Assembly: GCA_018060185.1 (NCBI GenBank)
Contig: JAGOWQ010000014.1
Location: 1-40,552 of the forward strand
Length of the DNA: 40,552 nucleotides
Reading direction: 5' to 3'
Source of the DNA: Leptotrichiaceae bacterium
GTDB taxonomy: Bacteria > Fusobacteriota > Fusobacteriia > Fusobacteriales > Leptotrichiaceae
A program made the position numbers and the translations under genes. Of this stretch, positions 7,780 to 15,101 are shown one piece after another (within the stretch, counting starts at the first letter, position 1; each line of letters opens with the position of its first letter). The notes under the pieces are model-generated. The model saw only the letters and a program-made list of their open reading frames with translations, was not told the origin of the DNA and did no database searches.

Positions 7780-8673
7780 CTAAGAATATATCGCAATTGG
7801 TATTACAATCATTGCTGGACCTTTTATTTTTGTTTTAAATTCTGGAAGGTTAAATTGTTCCACTTCTCCTGACTTAAATCCTACGAAGACTTCTTCCAGC
7901 ATTTCCTCAGACAACAAAGATAATGTGGTTTTCCGTAATAGATTAATGCTATTTGAATCATCCTCACATATAGCAATTACCTTGCCTAAAACCTTAAAAG
8001 TACCACCCAATATTTCTGAAATATTATCATTTGATAAGTATTGTTCCTGTGTCGATAATACAATCTCTCCTTCTTCACTAGATAAAATAAAGTCTATAGT
8101 TCCACTATGTTTTAACTCATCAGAAAATGACTTTATCTGTTTAATAAGCTTTTGGTTTTTCTTTTCTTGAGCCTTTGCTTTATTTTTATTGCCTAAATGA
8201 CTTTCTTCAGAAAAGATATCTACTAGTTTATAAATATCAATAAAAGCATCCAAAAATTCAATTAAAGGATTTTTTTGTAATTCTCCTTCAAGTTCAACAA
8301 AATCACCTATCTTCAATTTTCCGATATCAAAATTAATTTTTAATATTTCATTTTCCAAAATATAACTACGAAATTTAGATAGCAATGAAACATTGGTATG
8401 AACCTTTTCCTTAGACATACTATTATTATGCTGAGTAATTTTCTGATTTGCAATATCTCCTCTAAAATCAATCTTTAAAAATTTACTAATGATTGAGCTT
8501 GTAGAAACACCAACTCCTACTGTGTTTTTCTCATTGTTATCAATATTTTCTACAGAACTAATCTGACTAACCTTTGAAAACCCATCATCTATAATAGCTA
8601 ACATATCTATAACTATCTTTTCATTAATATATATTGGCACAATCAATGAATTTTTATTCTTATGCTCTACCAC
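7780..8673 (-). CDS. Third gene of the restriction-modification operon, function unknown (possibly DUF6414)
   Basis: A 297-residue soluble protein. It opens with hydrophobic strands (LIVPIYINEKIVIDMLAIIDDGF), followed by a SVENIDNNEKN linker, then TSSIISKFLKIDF. The middle has VHTNVSLLSKFRSYI and KIGDFVELEGELQKNPLIEFLD, the end of a long Lys-rich segment near residue 185, and a C-terminal KGPAMIVIPIAIY strand. The order of these blocks reminds me of proteins annotated DUF6414, which I cannot confirm. It has no nuclease or methyltransferase motif. The start is GTG 8673 with GGAGGG six bases upstream, 21 bases after the endonuclease stop, so it is the last gene of that operon. A role in controlling or assisting the restriction system is inference only. 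Confidence 0.6.
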   Translation of the reverse strand: MVEHKNKNSLIVPIYINEKIVIDMLAIIDDGFSKVSQISSVENIDNNEKNTVGVGVSTSSIISKFLKIDFRGDIANQKITQHNNSMSKEKVHTNVSLLSKFRSYILENEILKINFDIGKLKIGDFVELEGELQKNPLIEFLDAFIDIYKLVDIFSEESHLGNKNKAKAQEKKNQKLIKQIKSFSDELKHSGTIDFILSSEEGEIVLSTQEQYLSNDNISEILGGTFKVLGKVIAICEDDSNSINLLRKTTLSLLSEEMLEEVFVGFKSGEVEQFNLPEFKTKIKGPAMIVIPIAIYS

Positions 8674-8694
8674 TCTATTCCCTCCATATAATAG

Positions 8695-10677
8695 CTATGC
8701 CTTATAATCCCCAGTAGCCTCTTTTATCATCCCATCATGCCAATCTATCGTCTCTAATGGCATTTCATGGTATTTGTCAAAGACTTCATACAAATACTTA
8801 TATTTAACTTTATTTTCAATTATCTTCTTAAGAGAATCTGTATCCATTGAAATAATCTTCATTCCTGTGATGGTTTCTTCATTTCTAGTATATGGAATTA
8901 TCTTTCTATACCTAAAATCTGAGATCACATTTTTATCTAAGTATGTGCTGACGAATAGGCTGTAATCAAACGGATTATTAAATCTAATCCTATAATCGCC
9001 TAAATGTCTTGAAACAGGCTCCATTTCCATTCTTCTTTGATTATTTCCATCTGCAAGGGTTGCTTCAAGCAATAATGAATGTTTCGGATAAGAAGTGCAT
9101 GCCTCATACTCATATATAATGTCTGCATAACCTCCAGCTGCGTGTGTCTTAGGCAATAAATTAGCTTCTAATGATAATTTCATGAAATCCAAAATATTTC
9201 CCTGTCTTTCGCTCACTTTATACCATATAATTCCCAAAATATATTCAAAGATAGTTGGTATTGCAGCCTCATCTGTAACAAGTTCTTCAATTCTCTTATC
9301 ATCACGTTTTTCAAAACAATTTAACAACTCCACAAGCACAGAATCGTTAAATTTCTTATCAATCAAAGTGTTAAATCTTCTGTATCGTTCATCATTTACA
9401 TAAGTTGCAGCTTGCTCTGGACTCTTAATTGTGATTCCTAAATCTTTACTTAAAGCTGCATATACTTTACTAATATCTAACTTGAATGCTTCTGATATAT
9501 TATCAAGTGGGGCATCAGCTCTTAGCTTATCATCTCTACTAAAAGTCTCCGTGTACAGAACATCAATAATTTCTTTAAAATAATACTTTGGAATCATGTC
9601 CAACTTAATCATACAATCTTCAAAAATTAGAGTATCAGTAATATTAAAATATCTTCTATTCAAATCAAAATAATCAGATAAAGTTGCCATTGCTTTAAAA
9701 ACATGCAAATATTTGAAAAATACTTTTTTTAGTTCCGTCTCATTTTTACAGTTTATAAATGGGCATTGTTTGTGAATTGAAGATTTCCCATTTTTTCTTA
9801 CAACACCAATATTTGTTGTCTTGAATATTAAACTTCTCCACAATGTTCCAGGTTTTTGATTTATATTCTTTGCAGAATTTAATAGTGATTCATAATCGCT
9901 TATGCCATCAAGAAATACCTTCTTTAAATTCTCATATAATTTATAGTACGGCTTGTCATAGCTTCTGCTTTTACGATTCATTCCGACTAAACATATTAAA
10001 TTTTCATCAACATCAGAGGCTATAAATTCTTCCCTAGCAAGTTTATAGTTATCCATTTGCATAAGCCTCTTATAAATTATTTCTTCTGGCGAAATTTTAC
10101 CTTCTCTATATAATTTGATATCCGATATAATTTGCTTCGCACTTTCGTAATCTATAATTAACGGAACAAAATAAGTAAATTCATCATAGCTTAAAAACTC
10201 AAGTTCAGTCAGACACTTTATGACCGCAATAAACGGTCTAACGATACTACCACTTACATCTATACTTGTTTTAAGAAGCTGTTTTAGATAGATAAAGCTA
10301 TCTCTGTTAATATTAAACACATTATTGGGTTCAAAATCCCCACTGCTTGTTATTTTAAGAAGATTTCTTCCTGCGTCTGTAATCAATCTATCTTCTGTAA
10401 TTAGACCAATATCAACTAAACCCGATGTTTTTTCTCTGGCATCTTTATCCTTCCTTTTCGCATCACCTGTTAAGAAGGCTTTGTTTTTCATGAAATCATA
10501 ATATTTTTCTTGTAATTCATTATTCCAATTCCAGTTAGATTTCTTTATGACTTCATTATAAAACTCATCAAGAAGCAATAATTGTGCCTCGATTTTTAAA
10601 TTTAGTTTTGCCGTTCTAAAACTTGTAGTTCCTATAACCCAGCAAAAACTTTGATATGGAATACTTTTGTTAGTCAT
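8695..10677 (-). CDS. AlwI-family type IIS restriction endonuclease
   Basis: A 660-residue protein with the AlwI-family N-terminus (FCWVIGTTSFRTAKLNLKIE, residues 12-31) and its long helical DNA-recognition half. The likely catalytic core is GGYADIIYEYE (Asp519) followed by LLLEATL (Glu538-x-Thr540), matching the D...ExT version of PD-(D/E)xK nucleases in the AlwI/PleI/MlyI group. AlwI itself recognises the asymmetric GGATC and cuts outside it. The specificity here is not proven. The start ATG 10677 directly abuts the methyltransferase stop (TAA-ATG) and uses a GGAGG inside the methyltransferase gene, which suggests translational coupling. It appears full length and intact. Confidence 0.88.
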   Translation of the reverse strand: MTNKSIPYQSFCWVIGTTSFRTAKLNLKIEAQLLLLDEFYNEVIKKSNWNWNNELQEKYYDFMKNKAFLTGDAKRKDKDAREKTSGLVDIGLITEDRLITDAGRNLLKITSSGDFEPNNVFNINRDSFIYLKQLLKTSIDVSGSIVRPFIAVIKCLTELEFLSYDEFTYFVPLIIDYESAKQIISDIKLYREGKISPEEIIYKRLMQMDNYKLAREEFIASDVDENLICLVGMNRKSRSYDKPYYKLYENLKKVFLDGISDYESLLNSAKNINQKPGTLWRSLIFKTTNIGVVRKNGKSSIHKQCPFINCKNETELKKVFFKYLHVFKAMATLSDYFDLNRRYFNITDTLIFEDCMIKLDMIPKYYFKEIIDVLYTETFSRDDKLRADAPLDNISEAFKLDISKVYAALSKDLGITIKSPEQAATYVNDERYRRFNTLIDKKFNDSVLVELLNCFEKRDDKRIEELVTDEAAIPTIFEYILGIIWYKVSERQGNILDFMKLSLEANLLPKTHAAGGYADIIYEYEACTSYPKHSLLLEATLADGNNQRRMEMEPVSRHLGDYRIRFNNPFDYSLFVSTYLDKNVISDFRYRKIIPYTRNEETITGMKIISMDTDSLKKIIENKVKYKYLYEVFDKYHEMPLETIDWHDGMIKEATGDYKA

Positions 10678-12849
10678 TTACTGCTTCCTCCAATCCACAG
10701 GATAATTAGTAATTAAAACTTCTTCAGATATACTATTTCTATTTTTTCTGTGATAATTACTGTTTGAATAACTTTTATTTAGATAATTACAGTAGTATCC
10801 CTTACTTTCAAACCAATCATATAAAATGTTATTCCTTTTATTTTTACTTTCCAAAACATTAGATAAAGCAAAACTAAAGCCCTTTTCATTAGCTTCATCT
10901 AAAAATCCAAGTAAATCTTTTTCATCTAAATCAGTCCACATTCCATTTTCATTATAGGTTGCATTTGTAATCAAATAAGGAGGATCACAATAGATAAAAA
11001 TATCTGGAGACAGTTCGTCCAATGAAATATCTCTAAAATCTTTTTTCATAAACTGAGAATCTTTGCTTTTTAATTCTTCAGAAAATAAAACCAACTTACT
11101 TCTCATCTTGGAATTAAAATCTCTCTTACCAACAGGAAGATTAAACAACCCTTTTCGATTAAAACGAATCTGATTATTAAAAGAGAAAACCATTAATGCG
11201 TATAGCATTGAATAATCTATTTCTCCATTAATTATTTTAGTGTTAAAATCATCTCTTAACCTCAAAAACTTTTCTTTATTGTAATCAGCCAATCCTCTAC
11301 TGCTGTTACAATCATAATACGAATACCCATATAATGATGTATTGGATAAACTATATTCATCAATAATATTGTCTATTTGTTTTAATAAAACATCAGTATC
11401 AGTGACTTTTATGAATTCAATTAAATCAATCAATTTTTCATTTGAATCATTAAAAATCACCTTTGAAGAAGAGGAATTTATTCCAACATTTCCTCCTCCA
11501 GCAAATAAGTCTAAAAATACTTCTTTATCATCAAAATAAGGTTGTATTTGTTCTAACAACTTGAACTTCCCTCCAATATAGTTAAATGGACAAGGTATAT
11601 TCATCTTTTTTTTTTCTTCACTGTAAACCTCACACAAAAATAATCTTTCTTTATTATTTTTGATATCTGATTTACCCGTAGAGAAGATCTTATAGTCGGA
11701 TTCAAATATAGTAACTTTTCCTTTTTTGCTAAGGATTCTCAAAATATCTCCATCAGATATTTTAGCATTTGACCTGCCGTTCCCCTTATTAGACATGTTA
11801 TTATAAGAAAGCATGATATATTTTGTATCAGCTTTTTCAATTAACTCTTGAAATGCTTTTGTAGCTGTAATCATACAATAATGACTCTTAAGTGGAGTTC
11901 TATCCATCTTTCTTGCAACCCCATAAACTTCAGGTTTTTCCCATCTTGCAACATTTTCAAGTAAATGATATGCATCGCAATACTGCCTTGAATTATATGG
12001 AGGATCCAAGTACAACAAATCACCCTTAATACTTTTTATCAGCTCATTTGAATCAAGGTTATAACAAGTATTATTAGAATTTATCGTTTCTTCAGGTAGC
12101 AAAACATTCAATATTAAAGTTTTTTCAAAGTCGACATTTTTTCTATATGCATCGTAGTGTCCAACCGTATTTGCAATCTTATCCATTGCATATAGAAGCG
12201 ATGTAATCAATATTGCATATTCCTTAAAATTTATTTCTGTGTTTTTATACTTTACTTCTATATCTTCTCTTATATATCCTATCTTGCTACAATCATCAGC
12301 AGAAAAAAAAGTATCTGCGAAATTTTCTCGCATATAATTATTTTCTTTTGTTTTAACTTGATTATAGTCGTGTATAAACTCAATTATCTTTTTGCTTGAA
12401 TATTTTTCATATCCAAACCATGCATAATTGGAAATATAATTACTATACAGCAAATCATTTGTGATAAGTATTTTATCCTTAAAAGTATTCGCAACTGTAC
12501 CGGTTCCGCTAAATATGTCAATAACAATATTTACACCTTTACAATTTTCATCAACTGTTTTTCTTATAAAGTCTGAAAGGGAATATTTATTTCCTAAATA
12601 TCTTCTGTTATTTATAAAAGATTGCTTTAATCCCAATTTAGATATAAGAAGATTAGTATCATTTACATTTTTCGAATTATCTGTATTAAAAATTTTTTTT
12701 ATAGTTGTAATAGTATTTTTATTCCAAAAGTATCTTCCTGTTCTACTTCGTGGAACTGAAATATTCTCTTCATGTATTAACTTATATAAATATGACTTAG
12801 AAATATTTAGTTCTTTTATTACATCAGCAACAGTAAGACTCTTCATCAT
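10678..12849 (-). CDS. HTH-fused bifunctional N6-adenine DNA methyltransferase (type IIS)
   Basis: A 723-residue fusion. Residues about 5-50 form a MerR/excisionase-like HTH (TVADVIKELNISKSYLYKLI). The first methyltransferase domain has YLGNK near 84, the AdoMet loop DIFSGTGTVA near 111 and the catalytic DPPY at 282-285. The second has NYIGGK near 424, DLFAGGGNVG at 447 and DPPY at 622-625. It also has a Dam-like NRKGLFNLPVGKR, which in Dam contacts GATC. Two domains are expected for an asymmetric site, one per strand, as in M.FokI, but the HTH is an addition. A longer start at 12888 is unlikely because the promoter -10 box overlaps it. ATG 12849 lies four bases after AAGGAGG. It is the first gene of the operon, so methylation precedes cleavage. 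Confidence 0.9.
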   Translation of the reverse strand: MMKSLTVADVIKELNISKSYLYKLIHEENISVPRSRTGRYFWNKNTITTIKKIFNTDNSKNVNDTNLLISKLGLKQSFINNRRYLGNKYSLSDFIRKTVDENCKGVNIVIDIFSGTGTVANTFKDKILITNDLLYSNYISNYAWFGYEKYSSKKIIEFIHDYNQVKTKENNYMRENFADTFFSADDCSKIGYIREDIEVKYKNTEINFKEYAILITSLLYAMDKIANTVGHYDAYRKNVDFEKTLILNVLLPEETINSNNTCYNLDSNELIKSIKGDLLYLDPPYNSRQYCDAYHLLENVARWEKPEVYGVARKMDRTPLKSHYCMITATKAFQELIEKADTKYIMLSYNNMSNKGNGRSNAKISDGDILRILSKKGKVTIFESDYKIFSTGKSDIKNNKERLFLCEVYSEEKKKMNIPCPFNYIGGKFKLLEQIQPYFDDKEVFLDLFAGGGNVGINSSSSKVIFNDSNEKLIDLIEFIKVTDTDVLLKQIDNIIDEYSLSNTSLYGYSYYDCNSSRGLADYNKEKFLRLRDDFNTKIINGEIDYSMLYALMVFSFNNQIRFNRKGLFNLPVGKRDFNSKMRSKLVLFSEELKSKDSQFMKKDFRDISLDELSPDIFIYCDPPYLITNATYNENGMWTDLDEKDLLGFLDEANEKGFSFALSNVLESKNKRNNILYDWFESKGYYCNYLNKSYSNSNYHRKNRNSISEEVLITNYPVDWRKQ

Positions 12850-12886
12850 TGTTCCTCCTTGCCACATTTTTATATTTTCAGTGGAC

Positions 12887-12895
12887 ATTATATCA
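12887..12895 (-). promoter_or_regulatory. Extended -10 promoter of the restriction-modification operon
   Basis: On the - strand TGATATAAT gives a perfect TATAAT at 12892-12887 with the upstream TG. Transcription should start near 12880, about 30 bases before ATG 12849. This excludes the ATG at 12888. No clear -35 box is present, which could leave room for regulation by the fused HTH. The rest of the gene-free stretch 12900-13160 shows nothing else I can support. Confidence 0.65.
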
Positions 12896-13162
12896 TATTT
12901 TGACTATTTTTTCTATACTTTATAAACAAAAATACAACTCTAATTGCATCATAAAAATAGACCATATTAATATAGATACACTCAGCCATATTCTTATTAT
13001 ACTATTACTATGTTTAAATTTTTCTCTCTTACTTCAATTTTATTTTTATTATACGTAATAATTAATAACAAGTTCATGAGAGTGAAATATGAGTACAGAC
13101 GAAATTAAAAAAAAGTGAATAGAATATATAAAAGAAAACAATTTATTGTAGCATTTTTAAAT

Positions 13163-13200
13163 ACTAAAAAAATCACCCAAAGATTATATTCAGGTGACTT
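13163..13200 (-). terminator. Intrinsic terminator after guaA
   Basis: On the - strand AAGTCACC (13200-13193) pairs with GGTGATTT (13177-13170) across a 15-base loop, followed by a T-run. It lies about 70 bases past the guaA stop. One G-T pair is needed. Confidence 0.7.
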
Positions 13201-13268
13201 ATTTATAAAATTTTCAAGTATTTTTCAATCACAAACATTAAAAAATGTCTATTTATAGCTTCTACTAC

Positions 13269-13279
13269 TTACTCCCACT
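13269..13279 (-). repeat. Right copy of the 11-bp direct repeat, at the guaA stop codon
   Basis: TTACTCCCACT here is the complement of the last Trp and Glu codons and the stop of guaA. It matches 6345-6355 in the same orientation, 6.9 kb away, and the accessory genes from 6.5 to 12.85 kb lie between the copies. Confidence 0.4.
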
Positions 13280-14813
13280 CAATTGTAGCGGCAGGTTTAG
13301 AAGAAATATCGTATACAATTCTATTAATTCCATTTACTTTATTTATAATTTTATTTGCTACATCACCTAAAAATTCATATGGTAATTTTGACCAAGTAGC
13401 AGTCATGAAATCAATGGTATTAACTGATCTTATAGCAGCAACATACTCATATGTTCTTTGGTCTCCCATTACACCTACAGTTTTTACAGGTAGAAGGGTT
13501 ACAAATGCCTGGTCAACTTTATCATAAAGACCTTGCTCTATTAATTCAGTAATAAATATATCATCTGCTTCTTGTAAAATTCTTACTTTTTCAGCAGTAA
13601 CTTCACCTATAACTCTAATTCCTAATCCAGGTCCTGGGAAAGGATGTCTATTAATAATTAAATCAGGTAATCCCATTTTTTTTCCGACTCTTCTTACTTC
13701 GTCTTTAAATAATTCTTTTAAAGGCTCTAGTAGTTCAAATTGTAAGTCTTCAGGTAGTCCACCGACATTATGATGAGATTTAATAGTATGTGAAGGTCCT
13801 TTTATAGATTGTGATTCTATGATATCAGGATAAATTGTTCCTTGAGCTAGAAATTTAGCCCCTTCTTGACCTTTTAATTTTCTAATTTCTTCATTGAATA
13901 CTTCTATAAATTCATTTCCAATAATTTTTCTTTTTGCTTCAGGTTCATCAACAGATTTTAGCTTATTTAAAAATCTTTCTTTAGCATCCACAAAAACTAC
14001 ATTTAAATCAAAATGTTCTTTATAATACTCTAATACTTTTTTTCCTTCATCTTTCCTAAGAAGTCCTGTATCAACAAACATACAAGTTAATTGTTTTCCA
14101 ATAGCATTATTAATTAATACAGCAGCAACAGAAGAATCGACTCCTCCAGATAATGCGAGTAATACGTGTTCATCTCCTACAGTTTCTTTTATCATTTTAG
14201 TTTTTTCTTCAATGAAATTCAAAATTTTCCAATTTTTTTCGCATTTACAAATATTAAATATAAAATTTGAAATAATTTCCATTCCGCACTCAGAGTGAAC
14301 AACTTCTGGATGGAATTGTAACGCATAAATTCCTTTGTTATTAGTAATTGCAGCTATTGACGAGTCAGTTTTTGCAATTATTTCAAAATCTTTAGGTAAT
14401 TGTGTAATATGATCATTATGACTCATCCAAATATTTGATTTTTCTTTTACATTTTCAAATAATGGATTATTTGTGCTAGTTACTTCTAATACTGCTTTTC
14501 CAAATTCTCTTGATTGTGCTTTTTCAACAACACCTCCATTTAAATGAGTGATTAGTTGCATACCGTAGCAAATACCCAAAATAGGTATATCTAAATTAAA
14601 AACAGAATGTTCTATAGTTGGTGCCCCTTTTTCGTAAACAGAAGAAGGGCCTCCTGATAAAATAATACCTTTTACAGGTTCTTCTCCACTTTTTATTTTT
14701 TCGATGTCGATCAGTGGTACTATTTCACAGTAAACTTCCATCTCTCTTATTCTTCTAGCAATTAACTGAGTATATTGAGACCCAAAGTCGATAATAATAA
14801 TTTTTTCTTTCAC
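13269..14813 (-). CDS. guaA: GMP synthase (glutamine-hydrolysing)
   Basis: This 514-residue enzyme converts XMP to GMP with ATP and glutamine. The N-terminal class I amidotransferase has the nucleophile Cys82 in LGICYGMQL and the His/Glu pair in FHPEVVHSE. The ATP-pyrophosphatase domain has the PP-loop LSGGVDSSV, and the dimerisation domain ends in the family's usual PAATIEWE. The start is GTG 14813 with GAGGTG just upstream. It has its own -35/-10 promoter and a terminator. It is transcribed away from nrdD, and its last codons are duplicated at 6345, marking a probable island junction. I looked for a purine riboswitch in the short leader and found none. Confidence 0.97.
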   Translation of the reverse strand: MKEKIIIIDFGSQYTQLIARRIREMEVYCEIVPLIDIEKIKSGEEPVKGIILSGGPSSVYEKGAPTIEHSVFNLDIPILGICYGMQLITHLNGGVVEKAQSREFGKAVLEVTSTNNPLFENVKEKSNIWMSHNDHITQLPKDFEIIAKTDSSIAAITNNKGIYALQFHPEVVHSECGMEIISNFIFNICKCEKNWKILNFIEEKTKMIKETVGDEHVLLALSGGVDSSVAAVLINNAIGKQLTCMFVDTGLLRKDEGKKVLEYYKEHFDLNVVFVDAKERFLNKLKSVDEPEAKRKIIGNEFIEVFNEEIRKLKGQEGAKFLAQGTIYPDIIESQSIKGPSHTIKSHHNVGGLPEDLQFELLEPLKELFKDEVRRVGKKMGLPDLIINRHPFPGPGLGIRVIGEVTAEKVRILQEADDIFITELIEQGLYDKVDQAFVTLLPVKTVGVMGDQRTYEYVAAIRSVNTIDFMTATWSKLPYEFLGDVANKIINKVNGINRIVYDISSKPAATIEWE

Positions 14814-14859
14814 AATTTCACCTCTATCTATAGTTTTTGTTTATTTATTATATTGTAAA

Positions 14860-14888
14860 ATTATATAATATTTTCTTCTATAAATCAA
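14860..14888 (-). promoter_or_regulatory. Sigma-70-type promoter of guaA
   Basis: On the - strand TTGATT (14888-14883) and TATAAT (14865-14860) are separated by exactly 17 bases. Transcription should start near 14853, about 40 bases before the GTG start. Confidence 0.75.
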
Positions 14889-14950
14889 TATAGAGGCAGA
14901 CATATTTATTCATAGAATTAAGTATAAAAAAAATATATATTTAATACAAC

Positions 14951-14979
14951 TTGATAAACACTAAATGTTGTGTTATAAT
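14951..14979 (+). promoter_or_regulatory. Sigma-70-type promoter of nrdDG
   Basis: TTGATA (14951-14956) and a perfect TATAAT (14974-14979) have a 17-base spacer. Transcription should start near 14986, leaving a leader of about 115 bases before nrdD. The spacer is filled by the first NrdR-like box. Confidence 0.85.
14958..14973 (+). promoter_or_regulatory. NrdR-box-like operator 1
   Basis: ACACTAAATGTTGTGT is a near-palindrome with ACAC/GTGT ends, close to the NrdR box pattern ACACWATATATWGTGT as I recall it. It lies exactly between the -35 and -10 boxes, a position where a bound repressor blocks RNA polymerase. Confidence 0.7.
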
Positions 14980-14989
14980 ACTTATAAAG

Positions 14990-15005
14990 TAGCAATATAT
15001 AGTGT
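14990..15005 (+). promoter_or_regulatory. NrdR-box-like operator 2
   Basis: TAGCAATATATAGTGT has the CAATATATAGTGT core of an NrdR box. It starts 32 bases after box 1, leaving a 16-base gap, which is the helically phased spacing usual for NrdR pairs. It covers the predicted transcription start. Confidence 0.7.
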
Positions 15006-15101
15006 TGCTTAACAATAAGCAAGCTTAATTTTTAAATCTTAAATCATTATGATTTATTTAATTTATAAATTATTTTAAATATAAAGTTTGGAGGATTAGA
15101 A

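Noticed and set aside
12461..13058. Open frames on the + strand opposite the methyltransferase start
   Set aside because: They are antisense to a clear gene, lack ribosome sites and encode Phe/Ile-rich low-complexity peptides.
13090..13119. Nine-codon frame MSTDEIKKK with a possible frameshifted continuation, + strand
   Set aside because: It is too short, and the continuation runs through the guaA terminator region without protein-like features.
14814..14860. Purine riboswitch in the guaA leader
   Set aside because: The leader is only about 40 bases and lacks the conserved three-way junction elements.
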